50,512 nucleotides of DNA from JANRIG01 sp033765235 (GCA_033765235.1 JANRIG010000013.1:1-50512); one strand, 5' to 3'; numbered from the stretch's first letter, positions 1-8,824 are shown. Program-made: numbers and translations. The notes: generated by a model from the letters alone, not told the origin.

Positions 1-103
1 CTTGTTGGTCTTTTTTTCGACCAACAAGCAGGTAAACATTGAGTACAAGCAAGTTTGTTGGTGACCTCTGCTATACCTCTTGCACAACACCAACAAAGGC
101 AGT

Positions 104-141
104 AAGGCAGGGATTCAGTGGGTGGTACGCCGAGAGAGGAA
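104..141 (+). repeat. 38-bp direct repeat, left copy
   Basis: The 38 bases at 104-141 recur at 283-320. The two copies flank the 54-bp tandem units like bookends, 179 bp apart. Confidence 0.8.
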
Positions 142-142
142 G

Positions 143-282
143 TTCGTTGGTGAAGAACACCAACGAAGGCGAAAATATAATCCTAAACTAGGTAGATTTG
201 TTGGTGAAGAACACCAAAGAAGGCGAAGATATAATCCTAAACTAGGTAGATTTGTTGGTGAAGAACACCAACAAAGGCGAAA
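143..282 (+). repeat. 54-bp tandem repeat, about 2.6 copies
   Basis: Units start at 143, 197 and 251, exactly 54 bp apart. Each holds a GTTGGTG-aagaa-CACCAA hairpin followed by a GGCGAA tract, and the first two also carry a shared spacer ending in CTAAACTAGGTAGA. The third unit is partial and runs into the repeat that begins at 283. Confidence 0.85.
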
Positions 283-320
283 AAGGCAGGGATTCAGTGG
301 GTGGTACGCCGAGAGAGGAA
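283..320 (+). repeat. 38-bp direct repeat, right copy
   Basis: Second copy of the element at 104-141. It is followed directly by three tandem copies of the octamer AGGCGAAA (321-344). Confidence 0.8.
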
Positions 321-384
321 AGGCGAAAAGGCGAAAAGGCGAAAATTAAGAAATTGTAATGTTTTTTTGTGAAGTCTTAATATT

Positions 385-408
385 TCGCTCTGTGAGGACA
401 CATAGCGA
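385..408. repeat. Hairpin beyond the 3' end of trhO
   Basis: TCGCT (385-389) and TGTG (391-394) pair with CACA (399-402) and AGCGA (404-408) around a 4-base loop, with one mismatch (390/403). It lies beyond the 3' end of the minus-strand trhO gene. There is no T-run on either side, so a terminator call is weak. It could be another REP-like unit. Confidence 0.4.
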
Positions 409-458
409 GGGGTGGGGAATATATGGTGATTTTTCAATCTTCAATCTTCAATTATAAA

Positions 459-1418
459 TTATTTCTCGCCCTTAGTTATGGGGTACACTCCTATCATGGG
501 GTTGTAGCCATGTGTGGCACGCTGGTAGTAGCCGGTGCCATCATATGGTCTTATATTAGGATGATTTTTGCAATTTTCAGAGCAAGCACCTTTCATTTTC
601 CAGCCGCATTCTTCGCATATTGGTACATGCTCATTGCACTCAGGATTTGCACAGTTTACCATTCGTTGGCTGGGTGATGCGCACACATAGCACTTGGATA
701 TCACGGTAGGGTTTACAGTATTTATATCTACAGCTACCCTATTGTCAAACACATAGCACTTGCCTTCAAAGTCTTCGCCACCCTCTTCTATACCATACTT
801 GATGATGCCACCGTGTAGTTGGTATACATTTTCAAAACCTTGCTCCAATAAGTATGCACTTGCCTTCTCGCACTTGATACCACCCGTGCAATAGGTTATT
901 ATTTTTTTATTTTTGAATGGTGCCAGGATTGAGATTTTGTCAGGAAAATCGCGAAAATTTTCGATATCGAGCGTGATAGCACCTTTAAACTTGCCTACTT
1001 GATGCTCGTAAGCAGATCTAAAGTCTACCAGCACTACATCCGGGTCATTTTTTATTTTTTTAAATTCTGAGGGCTCAAGATGTATTCCTGTTTTTTGCCA
1101 AGGTTTTATATGCAGCAAGTCTGAGTGTACTATTTCAGGCTTATAGCGTACATTTATTTTTTCAAAAGCATGCTCATGCGCATATTCTACCTTGAAGTCA
1201 ATATCTCTGAACCTACTATCTGCACGCAAGGTACGCATATATTGTTGGCAATCGTCAATCAATCCTGAAACTGTACCATTAATGCCTTCGGGAGCAATGA
1301 TGACTCTACCCAGCAGCCGCAAAGATATGCACAACAGGTGATGCTCAATTTTATACTGCTCGGCATCAGCAATAGGGGTATAGCAGTAGTATAATAATAT
1401 CGAATATTTGTGAGCCAT
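459..1418 (-). CDS. trhO: tRNA U34 hydroxylase TrhO-like rhodanese-domain protein
   Basis: 319 residues, matching the UPF0176/YceA (TrhO) family in length and order: an N-terminal acylphosphatase-like region with the IAPEGINGTVSG motif (residues 41-52), a rhodanese domain at about 112-210 with active-site loop CTGGIKC (Cys177), and a Cys-rich tail (about 240-285) with CxxC pairs. Family members hydroxylate uridine 34 of certain tRNAs to 5-hydroxyuridine in the cytoplasm, an oxygen-dependent wobble modification. The gene is monocistronic and divergent from the histidine kinase at 1574. A TAATTTTG -7-like element lies 37-44 bases upstream of its ATG. Confidence 0.85.
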   Translation of the reverse strand: MAHKYSILLYYCYTPIADAEQYKIEHHLLCISLRLLGRVIIAPEGINGTVSGLIDDCQQYMRTLRADSRFRDIDFKVEYAHEHAFEKINVRYKPEIVHSDLLHIKPWQKTGIHLEPSEFKKIKNDPDVVLVDFRSAYEHQVGKFKGAITLDIENFRDFPDKISILAPFKNKKIITYCTGGIKCEKASAYLLEQGFENVYQLHGGIIKYGIEEGGEDFEGKCYVFDNRVAVDINTVNPTVISKCYVCASPSQRMVNCANPECNEHVPICEECGWKMKGACSENCKNHPNIRPYDGTGYYQRATHGYNPMIGVYPITKGEK

Positions 1419-1454
1419 ACTATCTTAGTTTCAAGCTAAGTGTAAATATCTATA

Positions 1455-1462
1455 CAAAATTA
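1455..1462 (-). promoter_or_regulatory. Candidate -7 promoter element of trhO
   Basis: Read on the minus strand it is TAATTTTG, matching the Bacteroidota TAnnTTTG motif. I see no clear TTG -33 element upstream of it. Confidence 0.35.
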
Positions 1463-1543
1463 GTGTATATTTTGAGATTTGTATATAAAAGGTTACATAA
1501 AGTGTTACTTATTAATAATTTATTTACATTAACAAAAAAAAAT

Positions 1544-1551
1544 TATATTTG
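1544..1551 (+). promoter_or_regulatory. Candidate -7 promoter element of the PAS histidine kinase
   Basis: TATATTTG matches TAnnTTTG and ends 22 bases before the ATG at 1574. The -33 box is not convincing. Confidence 0.4.
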
Positions 1552-1573
1552 AGTACGTATAACAAATGTACCT

Positions 1574-3562
1574 ATGGCGGAGTGGATATTGGTATTAATT
1601 ATTTTTTTGTTATCTGTACTGATATACATAGGCATAACCACGTATATCAAGTTTAATAAGTTGCTTACACAATCTCGCAACAGCGAGCTACAACTATCGC
1701 TTATATTTAACTATAGCACAAACTACATTTTGCTTATCAACTCAAGGTTGGAAATTATCAAGTACAATAAGTCATTTGCAGAGGCGTATAAAAGATTATT
1801 CAAAATAGAAATAAAAGAAGGCGACCTGTACTTGGAATACAATACCCGCGAGAATCATGAAAAAATGCTGGAAAGGATAAAACGTGTGATAGCCGGCGAA
1901 ACTATTACGCATTACCGAGTAGCCAATATTGATAATAAACCTGTGTTTCTCACCATCATATATTCACCCATAGCCAATAGCCAAAAGGTGGTGGATAGTA
2001 TACTCATAACCATAGTAGATAACACAGCGCAAAAAATATATGAAGCCAAATTGCTGGAAAACTCTATCAAGTTTAAAGAGCTTGCAAACTCAAGCACGGT
2101 CATGCTATGGTCTACAGATGAGCGTGATAATGTAAATTTTTATAACGATGCACTCAAAAAATATATGGGTGTAAAGGACGATGAAGACTTGGACAAAGCA
2201 TGGAGAGACCGCATGCATCCTGATTTTATGCAACCATTGGAGGAAGTATCCAAACATGCCATAGAAAAAACTATATCTTACACCTATACATTTAAACTCC
2301 GCAAAGCAGACGGCACCTATGGTTGGATAAAAGAAATAGGTCATCCTAAATTTAATCTCAAAGGCGACTTTGAAGGATTTACGGGTTCATGTGTAGATAT
2401 TACAGAACTCAAGGAAGCAGAAGTGAAATTGCTTGAGGAAAAAAGATTTAACCAAAAACTTACAGAACTAAGCCCTGATATAATATATCTTTATGATATA
2501 ACCCAAAAACAAAATATTTATGAAAATAAAAGTATCTTGGCGCACTTAGGTTACCATGATGTGAAACATGCCCTACATACCGACAATCTCAAATTTTTGA
2601 TACACCCTGATGACGAGGCTGCCCTAAATAAGTATTACGGCGAAATGATATACATTACCGAAGATGAAGTGAAGGAGCTGCACTTAAGGCTTAGAAAACC
2701 CGACGGAACATACCGTTGGTTTGTGTCCAAAGATATACTTTTTGCACGAAATGATAAGCATATGCCTACACAGATATTGGGCAACCTACGCGATGATACT
2801 GAGCGCATAGACAATGAACTGGCAGTGATAAAAGCTAATAAAGAGTTGAAAAAAGCCAATGAAGAACTTGACAATTTTGTGTACCGTGCTTCACATGACC
2901 TCAAAGCCCCTCTTACATCAATACAAGGACTTGCAGACCTGCTCAGGGAAGAAAATACAGATACTCACCTCACAAAATATATAGACCACATAGGTATGAG
3001 CACGCAGAGGCTGATGGATGTGATACAAGACTTGGTAAACCACTCCAAAAACTCAAGAGTAGGACTACAAATAAAGCCCATACACTTTGAAGGGCTTATA
3101 GGTGAAGTGGTAGACACATTAATGTTTATGAAAAATGCTGAGAAAATCAGTTTCGTATACCATTTTGACATAAAAAGTACGTTTTGCAGCGATGAGTTTC
3201 GTATCAAGGTGATACTCAACAACCTGATTTCCAACGCAATAAAATATCACGACATGTCCAAATCTAAGCCTTCGGTGTACATAGAAGTATCACAAGATGA
3301 AAATCAAAATTGTACAATAGTAGTGCAAGACAACGGCATGGGTATTGACGGCACCTACCACGACAAGATTTTTGATATGTTTTTCAGAGCTACCAAGTCG
3401 GGGAGCGGCTCAGGATTAGGGCTATATATTGTGAAAGAAGCATTGCATAAAATAAAAGGATCTATAAATGTAAAATCTACTCCTGAACAGGGCAGTACAT
3501 TTGAGATATTGTTGCCAAATTTCATTAACATGGAAGAAAATATACTTGCCGAGCAACTATAA
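1574..3562 (+). CDS. Membrane-anchored PAS sensor histidine kinase
   Basis: 662 residues. One N-terminal membrane segment (about 4-24) is followed by three PAS/PAC-like modules (about 40-155, 165-280 and 290-415). The second carries a clear PAC tail (GWIKEIGHP) and the third a similar one (YRWFVSKDI). A short coiled coil leads to the dimerisation domain with H-box RASHDLKAPLTS (phospho-acceptor His441). The ATPase domain follows, with N-box NNLISNAIKYHD, G1 DNGMGID and G2 GSGSGLGLYIV. There is no receiver domain and no adjacent response regulator, so it is an orphan kinase. The lack of a large extracytoplasmic domain points to cytoplasmic or redox sensing through PAS, but the ligand is unknown. 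Confidence 0.85.
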   Translation: MAEWILVLIIFLLSVLIYIGITTYIKFNKLLTQSRNSELQLSLIFNYSTNYILLINSRLEIIKYNKSFAEAYKRLFKIEIKEGDLYLEYNTRENHEKMLERIKRVIAGETITHYRVANIDNKPVFLTIIYSPIANSQKVVDSILITIVDNTAQKIYEAKLLENSIKFKELANSSTVMLWSTDERDNVNFYNDALKKYMGVKDDEDLDKAWRDRMHPDFMQPLEEVSKHAIEKTISYTYTFKLRKADGTYGWIKEIGHPKFNLKGDFEGFTGSCVDITELKEAEVKLLEEKRFNQKLTELSPDIIYLYDITQKQNIYENKSILAHLGYHDVKHALHTDNLKFLIHPDDEAALNKYYGEMIYITEDEVKELHLRLRKPDGTYRWFVSKDILFARNDKHMPTQILGNLRDDTERIDNELAVIKANKELKKANEELDNFVYRASHDLKAPLTSIQGLADLLREENTDTHLTKYIDHIGMSTQRLMDVIQDLVNHSKNSRVGLQIKPIHFEGLIGEVVDTLMFMKNAEKISFVYHFDIKSTFCSDEFRIKVILNNLISNAIKYHDMSKSKPSVYIEVSQDENQNCTIVVQDNGMGIDGTYHDKIFDMFFRATKSGSGSGLGLYIVKEALHKIKGSINVKSTPEQGSTFEILLPNFINMEENILAEQL

Positions 3563-3680
3563 CTCAAATACAGCCATTGGATAAGTGTATCATCTGATTG
3601 CACAAACAAAGTGACTTATTTTGAAGTACTTGTGTTTTTTTATGTAAATTTGTAATGTGTTTTGGGGAGATATAATAAAA

Positions 3681-3688
3681 TATTTTTG
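3681..3688 (+). promoter_or_regulatory. Candidate -7 promoter element of the membrane protein at 3715
   Basis: TATTTTTG matches TAnnTTTG 26 bases before the ATG. A TTG at 3662-3664 lies 16 bases upstream, a little short of the usual spacing. Confidence 0.4.
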
Positions 3689-3714
3689 GTACAATTACAG
3701 AAAGTATCTCTATA

Positions 3715-4878
3715 ATGTTTGCCCTAAATAATATTGAAAATAAAATTGAGCAATGGTATAGCTCCAAAAACTGGAAATTTATAGCAACTGTTCACGCTTT
3801 TTTATTGGCTTGCTTATTTTCGTTTCCACGTATACCAGACTTGCTCAATACATCTGCATGTTGCCAAAATGAGTCTTACTGGCACATATATGATATGCAA
3901 AAAAATGCTCCTTTTGACAAAAATATATTCAAAGATGCAAGTCCCGAGTCGCACCATTCAAATATGGCACTACGAATTGGTGTGCCTATTTTAGGCAAAA
4001 TATTTCACTTAAACCGTGCTTTTGTACTTGCTCTTCAGTATCTGTTGGGTATGGTACTTTTTTATTGCGTTGTACATTTTTCATATGAGAATATTAATAA
4101 TAAGTTCATTTCTATATGCTTCATATTTAGTACTGCACTTATATATGCGGGCAAAATGGCGTTTGTACAAACAGGCGGTTATTTTGATACATTTGCCATA
4201 GTACCACTATTGGCAGCAATGATGATTAATAAACATTGGGGCTATTTTATTGGAGTCATTTTTTCATCGTTTTGCGATGAACGTGCTGTGGTGAGTATAG
4301 GTTTTATAGCCTTATATCTATTATTTCACAAAAATAAAGAAAGGTACTACCATATAATATCCATAGCCGTCGGAGGTATTACATATATTATATTAAGGTA
4401 TTATATCACTACAGCATATGGGCTTGTAACTCCTGCAGTATCTCAAGCTTACGGCTTGGCTATTAGTACATTATACAAAAATAAAACACATTATTTGACA
4501 GAAATATTCAAAAATTTTGAGGGATTGTGGGTGCTCATGATTGCATCATATTATTGTTTATTTGTTAATCATAAATATATAATTCTTATTCTTATAAGTG
4601 GCTGGTATTTAATAACCTGTGTAGTTTCGTTTATGGTATGGGACATGGATAGAAGCTTGGCCTATAGTATTCCATTGCTGTTTATAGCTATATATCACAT
4701 CAAACAATATGTAGATATACAAGGCATAAAAATTATTGCTGCCATATCACTATTATTTTGCTTTTTGTTTCCTACTAATCCTATCATGGGTGCTTATAAC
4801 AAATATGGCAATAGCAACTGGTTTGTGATAGAATTTGCCAGATATGTATATGAATTATATACAGCGGGCAAATTGTGA
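3715..4878 (+). CDS. Polytopic membrane protein of unknown function
   Basis: 387 residues. I do not recognise the family. It has a short N-terminal cytoplasmic segment, a first membrane helix at about 20-38, a polar stretch at about 40-90 with a CC pair and a His-Ser-His cluster, then roughly eight to nine further hydrophobic helices. A charged DER triplet between two helices and a DMDRS motif near the C-terminus are the most distinctive polar residues within the membrane part. The layout (polar loop after the first helix, acidic residues at membrane edges) recalls GT-C-type glycosyltransferases or O-antigen ligase-like proteins, but this is only a resemblance. The stop codon lies 38 bases before the rbfA start, so readthrough is possible. 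Confidence 0.6.
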   Translation: MFALNNIENKIEQWYSSKNWKFIATVHAFLLACLFSFPRIPDLLNTSACCQNESYWHIYDMQKNAPFDKNIFKDASPESHHSNMALRIGVPILGKIFHLNRAFVLALQYLLGMVLFYCVVHFSYENINNKFISICFIFSTALIYAGKMAFVQTGGYFDTFAIVPLLAAMMINKHWGYFIGVIFSSFCDERAVVSIGFIALYLLFHKNKERYYHIISIAVGGITYIILRYYITTAYGLVTPAVSQAYGLAISTLYKNKTHYLTEIFKNFEGLWVLMIASYYCLFVNHKYIILILISGWYLITCVVSFMVWDMDRSLAYSIPLLFIAIYHIKQYVDIQGIKIIAAISLLFCFLFPTNPIMGAYNKYGNSNWFVIEFARYVYELYTAGKL

Positions 4879-4901
4879 ATATACATTATGAGTCAATATA
4901 T

Positions 4902-4909
4902 TATATTTG
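4902..4909 (+). promoter_or_regulatory. Candidate -7 promoter element just before rbfA
   Basis: TATATTTG matches TAnnTTTG and ends only 7 bases before the ATG at 4917. If used, the transcript would be nearly leaderless. A chance match in AT-rich DNA is equally possible. Confidence 0.3.
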
Positions 4910-4916
4910 CGGTATT

Positions 4917-5291
4917 ATGAACAGTACACGTCAGCAAAAATTTGCGCGCCTCATACAAAAAGAACTTGCCAAATATTTTCAGTTTGATGCAAAAAGTATG
5001 TACAGCAATATGCTCATCAGTGTGACCCATGTGGAGGTGAGCCCTGACTTGGGAGTGGCTAAGGTGTATCTGAGCTTTATGCTCTCACATGACAAAGAAG
5101 CTACTTTGCAACATATAAATGCCAATAAAAAATTGATAAGGCAGACACTTGGCAAAAAAATCAGAAATCAAGTGAGAGTGATACCCGAGCTTATATTTTT
5201 GCTCAATGATAGTGTAGATTATGTGCTCAAGATGGAAAACATCATAAAAAATCTCAATATACCCCCCGAAAGCCACACACCTGATGCTTAA
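4917..5291 (+). CDS. rbfA: 30S ribosome-binding factor RbfA
   Basis: 124 residues from the ATG at 4917. An in-frame GTG at 4875 would add 14 atypical residues overlapping the upstream gene, so the internal ATG with MNSTRQQKFARLIQKEL is preferred. The KH-like fold is recognisable from the N-terminal helix (RLIQKELAKYF), the strand VTHVEVSPDLGVAKVYLSF and the C-terminal IPELIFLLNDSVDYV segment. RbfA binds the 30S subunit during late 16S rRNA maturation and cold adaptation. It overlaps the next gene by 8 bases, so the two are probably translated together. An rbfA gene next to an FtsX-type permease is, as I recall, a common arrangement in Bacteroidota. Confidence 0.92.
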   Translation: MNSTRQQKFARLIQKELAKYFQFDAKSMYSNMLISVTHVEVSPDLGVAKVYLSFMLSHDKEATLQHINANKKLIRQTLGKKIRNQVRVIPELIFLLNDSVDYVLKMENIIKNLNIPPESHTPDA

Positions 5292-6507
5292 TAAGTTTTC
5301 TGTATTTATAGCATGGCGATATTTATTTTCTATCAGGTCTAGCCTCATACACTTCATCTCGGGCATGGCAGTGATAGGAGTGGCTCTCGGCACCATGGCT
5401 CTTATAATTGTACTGTCGGTATTCAACGGATTGGAAACAGTGATAAAATCAATATACGGTTCTTTTGACCCTGATATAAAAATTGAATCAAAGTCAGGCA
5501 AAACATTAATATATGATAATGAACTAAAGTCAAAGTTGCTGGCAATGACCGAAATACAATCTGTGACCGAAGCCATAGAAGATAATGCACTTGTGAAATA
5601 TATGGACAACCAAACTATAGTGAGAGTAAAAGGGGTATCAAAAGACTTTATCAATACTAATAAAATAAACACCTTCATCACCGAAGGCAAAACTACACTG
5701 GCAGAAGGGCTGTATGAATATGGTATAGTAGGTAGAGGTGTACAATATAAGCTCGGGATTGATATGAACTCTAAGTTTTATCAGCTGCAGTTTTGGTATC
5801 CCAAGCGCACCAATACACTATCTGTCAATCCTGAAAATGCGTTTAACATAGGCGGGGTGTATCCCGGTGGCATATTTGCCATTGAAAGACAATTTGACGA
5901 CTACTATATTTTTGTGCCATTGTCATTTGCTCAAAAATTGATGGGATATGACTATGAGCGCACTTCAATAGAACTAAAACTAAAACCTGATGTACCTCAC
6001 GATGATTTTAAGTCAAAAATCCAAAAAATATTAGGTGATAAATACCTCATACGTACTGCAGATGAGCAACATGTGAGCATACTGAGGGCGGTAAAAATTG
6101 AAAAACTTTTTGTACTCATTACATTCACCATCATATTAGGCATATCATCGCTCACTATATTTTTTTCGCTCACTATGGTGGCTGTTGAGAAAAAACATGA
6201 CATTGCTTTGCTTAGCTGTATGGGATGTACAAGTACAAATTTGAGAAATATATTTTTGACACAAGGTCTCATGATAGGTGTAGCGGGTGCAATATCAGGA
6301 TTGGTGCTGGGGTATGTAATATGTATATTACAACAAAAATATGGGCTCATATCCATGGGCACAGAGACCTCGTTGATAGATACTTATCCGGTAAAAATGA
6401 AGATTTCTGACTTTGTTGTTACAGGGTGTATTATCATTTTTATAACTATTGGAATAAGCCTTCAACCTGCTTTTAAAGCCTCTGCCATAAAGTATGAAAG
6501 CGGGTAA
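5284..6507 (+). CDS. FtsX/LolC-E-like ABC transporter permease
   Basis: 407 residues with the MacB/LolE plan: one N-terminal membrane helix (about 20-45, in a GMAVIGVALGTMALI context), a large periplasmic MacB_PCD-like domain (about 50-265), and three C-terminal helices (about 275-300, 325-350 and 375-395) forming the FtsX domain. The family works with a cytoplasmic ATPase to release lipoproteins from the inner membrane to the Lol pathway, or to move other envelope substrates. No ATPase gene is adjacent, so the partner must be elsewhere. The ATG overlaps the end of rbfA by 8 bases. LolC/E-like is a family-level inference. Confidence 0.8.
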   Translation: MLNKFSVFIAWRYLFSIRSSLIHFISGMAVIGVALGTMALIIVLSVFNGLETVIKSIYGSFDPDIKIESKSGKTLIYDNELKSKLLAMTEIQSVTEAIEDNALVKYMDNQTIVRVKGVSKDFINTNKINTFITEGKTTLAEGLYEYGIVGRGVQYKLGIDMNSKFYQLQFWYPKRTNTLSVNPENAFNIGGVYPGGIFAIERQFDDYYIFVPLSFAQKLMGYDYERTSIELKLKPDVPHDDFKSKIQKILGDKYLIRTADEQHVSILRAVKIEKLFVLITFTIILGISSLTIFFSLTMVAVEKKHDIALLSCMGCTSTNLRNIFLTQGLMIGVAGAISGLVLGYVICILQQKYGLISMGTETSLIDTYPVKMKISDFVVTGCIIIFITIGISLQPAFKASAIKYESG

Positions 6508-6523
6508 TATTAATGTATGCACG

Positions 6524-6539
6524 CATCATTTAAATGATG
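6524..6539. terminator. Perfect 16-bp palindrome between convergent genes
   Basis: CATCATTTAAATGATG is exactly self-complementary. It lies in the 34-bp gap between the permease stop (6507) and the engB stop (6542). The position suggests a bidirectional transcript end, but the T-run is poor and there is no loop, so a protein-binding site is an alternative. Confidence 0.4.
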
Positions 6540-6541
6540 GT

Positions 6542-7183
6542 TTATTCCATACCATCTCGTTTTTGAGGCTGACCTTGAGCCGGGTGGCACAGCTCTATAA
6601 TGTATTTAATCAATTCTTCTCTGCCATGCTGTGTTTGTGCACTGGTTACAAATGTTTCAGGCAGGTATTCCCATGTTTCAAGCAATTTGTTTTTGTAAGA
6701 CGTCACCATGTCATTTTGTGCTTTTGCAGATAGTTTGTCTGCCTTGGTGAATACTATGGCTATAGGTATCTCATGGGTAATGAGCCAAGTAAAAAAGGTT
6801 AAATCGGCTTCTTGGGGGGCGTGTCTAATGTCTATCAATACAAATACACAGGTTAGATTTTCTCGCATTTTTATATATTTTTCTATGATTTTGCTAAATA
6901 ATAGTTTTTTCACTTTGCCTTTTTTAGAATATCCGTAGCCCGGCAAGTCCACCAAATACCATTCCTCATTTATTAAATAGTGATTTATGGTTTCTGTCTT
7001 GCCCGGTGTAGATGATACTCTTGCCAAGTGATTATTATTAGTAAGCATATTTATTAGTGATGACTTGCCTACATTTGACCGTCCTATAAAAGCTACTTCG
7101 CACCTCTCAGGTGCAGGGCATTTATTATAGTCGGTTGCCGATGATATGTATTTGGACTGAATATGAGGAACAATTTTGCCCAT
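6542..7183 (-). CDS. engB: Ribosome biogenesis GTPase EngB/YsxC
   Basis: 213 residues, typical for the family. The G motifs are visible: G1 GRSNVGKSS (34-42), G3 DLPGYGYS (79-86), G4 TKADK (146-150) and G5 TSAQ near residue 187. EngB is a small circularly ordered GTPase that assists late 50S subunit assembly and is essential in many bacteria. It is the last gene of a likely lipoprotein-folD-engB transcript; the gap to folD is 32 bases. Confidence 0.93.
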   Translation of the reverse strand: MGKIVPHIQSKYISSATDYNKCPAPERCEVAFIGRSNVGKSSLINMLTNNNHLARVSSTPGKTETINHYLINEEWYLVDLPGYGYSKKGKVKKLLFSKIIEKYIKMRENLTCVFVLIDIRHAPQEADLTFFTWLITHEIPIAIVFTKADKLSAKAQNDMVTSYKNKLLETWEYLPETFVTSAQTQHGREELIKYIIELCHPAQGQPQKRDGME

Positions 7184-7215
7184 ATTATGAGATTTAAGTA
7201 TACTATTGTAAGCAT

Positions 7216-8091
7216 TTACTTACTATTTGAGGCAGCCTTTAGGGTATTTTGCAGCAAGCTGCAGATGGTCATGAGACCTACTCCACCCGGCACGGGAGTA
7301 ATGTAGCTTGCAAGTGGTGCCACCTCGTCAAACTTTACATCACCCACCAGCCTGAAACCTGACTTTTTAGTACTGTCAGGGATGCGGTGTATGCCTACGT
7401 CTATCACTACTGCCCCCGGCTTTACCATGTTTGATGTAATAAATTCAGGTCTGCCAATGGCTACTATAAGTATATCTGCAGATTTAGTATAATGCTCCAA
7501 ATTTTGTGTTTTGCTGTGGCATATAGTTACTGTGGCATTGCCCGGATTAGTATTTTTTGCCATGAGTATAGCCATAGGGCCTCCTACTATATTGCTCCTT
7601 CCCACCACCACACAATGCTTGCCCACTGTATCTATCTTGTATCTTTTCAGCATCTCCATGATACCGTTTGGAGTGGCACACACAAAAGTAGGATTGCCAA
7701 GTGCAAGGTTGCCTACATTTGATGGATGAAAACCATCCACATCTTTATGAGGGTTTATGGTATGAGTAATTATTTTTTCATCAATGTGCTTAGGCATAGG
7801 CAATTGCACTATAAATCCATCTATCCTGTCATCATCATTGAGGGTATGTATAGCTTGCAATACTTCATCCTGTGTGGCAGTGTCAGGCATATTTATGAGG
7901 GTAGAGTCAAAACCTACTTTTTCGCAGTTTTTTACTTTACTGGCTACATAAGTTTGGCTGGCACCATCAGTACCTACCAATATAGCTGCCAGATGTGGCA
8001 CTCTTTTGCCCTTATTTTTTAGTATTTGTACTTCAGCAGCTATTTCATGGAGAATGTCATCACTGAGCTTTTTGCCATCGAGCAGTATCAT
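7216..8091 (-). CDS. folD: Bifunctional methylenetetrahydrofolate dehydrogenase/cyclohydrolase FolD
   Basis: 291 residues. The catalytic Lys lies in the YVASK motif (Lys52). The PMPKHIDE and DVDGFHP segments and the NADP-site motif VGRSNIVGGP are all present, along with the C-terminal TPVPGGVGLMT signature. FolD interconverts 5,10-methylene- and 10-formyl-tetrahydrofolate in one-carbon metabolism. It starts 4 bases after the stop of the lipoprotein gene, so the two are very likely cotranscribed. Confidence 0.95.
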   Translation of the reverse strand: MILLDGKKLSDDILHEIAAEVQILKNKGKRVPHLAAILVGTDGASQTYVASKVKNCEKVGFDSTLINMPDTATQDEVLQAIHTLNDDDRIDGFIVQLPMPKHIDEKIITHTINPHKDVDGFHPSNVGNLALGNPTFVCATPNGIMEMLKRYKIDTVGKHCVVVGRSNIVGGPMAILMAKNTNPGNATVTICHSKTQNLEHYTKSADILIVAIGRPEFITSNMVKPGAVVIDVGIHRIPDSTKKSGFRLVGDVKFDEVAPLASYITPVPGGVGLMTICSLLQNTLKAASNSK

Positions 8092-8095
8092 TGCC

Positions 8096-8824
8096 TTATC
8101 TTTTTAAGTAATATTTTGTTTTTTTCTTTTTATCACCATAGCAAAACACCCCATTATAAAAATTCATATATAAATAAGGCCTGTTGGTGGTGTTATATTT
8201 AGTGCCTTTGGCTTGCTCGGCATAGGTAGCAAATGTTTTTACGGCTTCTACATAATAAAAATTGTCATAATAGTTGGTAATGTTTGTGTCCGTAATGTCT
8301 GACCAGTTGGTCTGAAAGCGAGAGTAGTATATAACTATGAGTGAATCCGGCGTAAAACCACTATGTAAGTATAGTGTAGTGTCATTGTTGTATCCGCGAT
8401 GGTCGTCGTAAAAGTAGGTGGTGGAGTCGTTCCACAGCACCTGATAGGCAAGTGGGCATTGGGTATTACACTTTTGGTAATAAATATTGCCAAATGTTTT
8501 TTTTACAGAAGCACTGTCTTTTATTATTTGCACATTCATGATGTCTATACATATATCTATAGGGTTGTCGCAGCGCACCTTGTATGCGGTAGTGTCGTTG
8601 GTAGTAAAGTTTTTGTTGAATGTGAGTGATAGGGTATTTTTTGATGCTGAGTCTGTATAAGTATTGGTAAATGTCTCTTTAGATTGCAATTGGTATAGTA
8701 TAGGAAACAGATAATCTACTTTGGCAAATCCTGAGCATTGTTGCCTATTGCAGTCGGCCTTGTCGGGGCATGATGTGAGGGTAGTCAGTAATATTAACAA
8801 TAATATGGGCAATATATATTTCAT
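8096..8824 (-). CDS. Hypothetical lipoprotein
   Basis: 242 residues. A lipoprotein signal peptide ends in the lipobox LTSC (Cys19), followed directly by PDKADCNRQQC. The mature part is rich in Tyr, Asn and Thr, has several further cysteines, and appears mainly beta-stranded. I do not recognise the family. It is the first gene of a likely three-gene transcript with folD and engB, which says little about function because both partners are housekeeping enzymes. Confidence 0.65.
   Translation of the reverse strand: MKYILPILLLILLTTLTSCPDKADCNRQQCSGFAKVDYLFPILYQLQSKETFTNTYTDSASKNTLSLTFNKNFTTNDTTAYKVRCDNPIDICIDIMNVQIIKDSASVKKTFGNIYYQKCNTQCPLAYQVLWNDSTTYFYDDHRGYNNDTTLYLHSGFTPDSLIVIYYSRFQTNWSDITDTNITNYYDNFYYVEAVKTFATYAEQAKGTKYNTTNRPYLYMNFYNGVFCYGDKKKKTKYYLKR

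Larger units (their letters stand above)
1..345. repeat. Palindromic repeat cluster built on GTTGGT/ACCAAC
   Basis: Five inverted repeats share one arm theme. Arms lie at 1-10/19-28, 54-63/88-97, 143-152/158-167, 197-206/212-221 and 251-260/266-275. Four are perfect 10-bp stems; the one at 197-221 has two adjacent mismatches. The stem at 143-167 differs from that at 251-275 by a paired change (T to C in the left arm, A to G in the right), so pairing is kept. An open reading frame runs through 80-349, but it exists because the tandem period is a multiple of three, and I do not call it a gene. This looks like a REP-like structured repeat locus. I cannot tell whether it is transcribed. Confidence 0.8.

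Noticed and set aside
104..320. CRISPR array
   Set aside because: Repeats are long, unequal and nested, there are no unique spacers of uniform length, and no cas genes are present.
80..349. 89-codon open frame with 18-residue Arg-rich repeats
   Set aside because: It exists because the tandem unit is 54 bp (a multiple of three). The underlying DNA is made of hairpins with compensatory changes, and there is no plausible protein family or start context.
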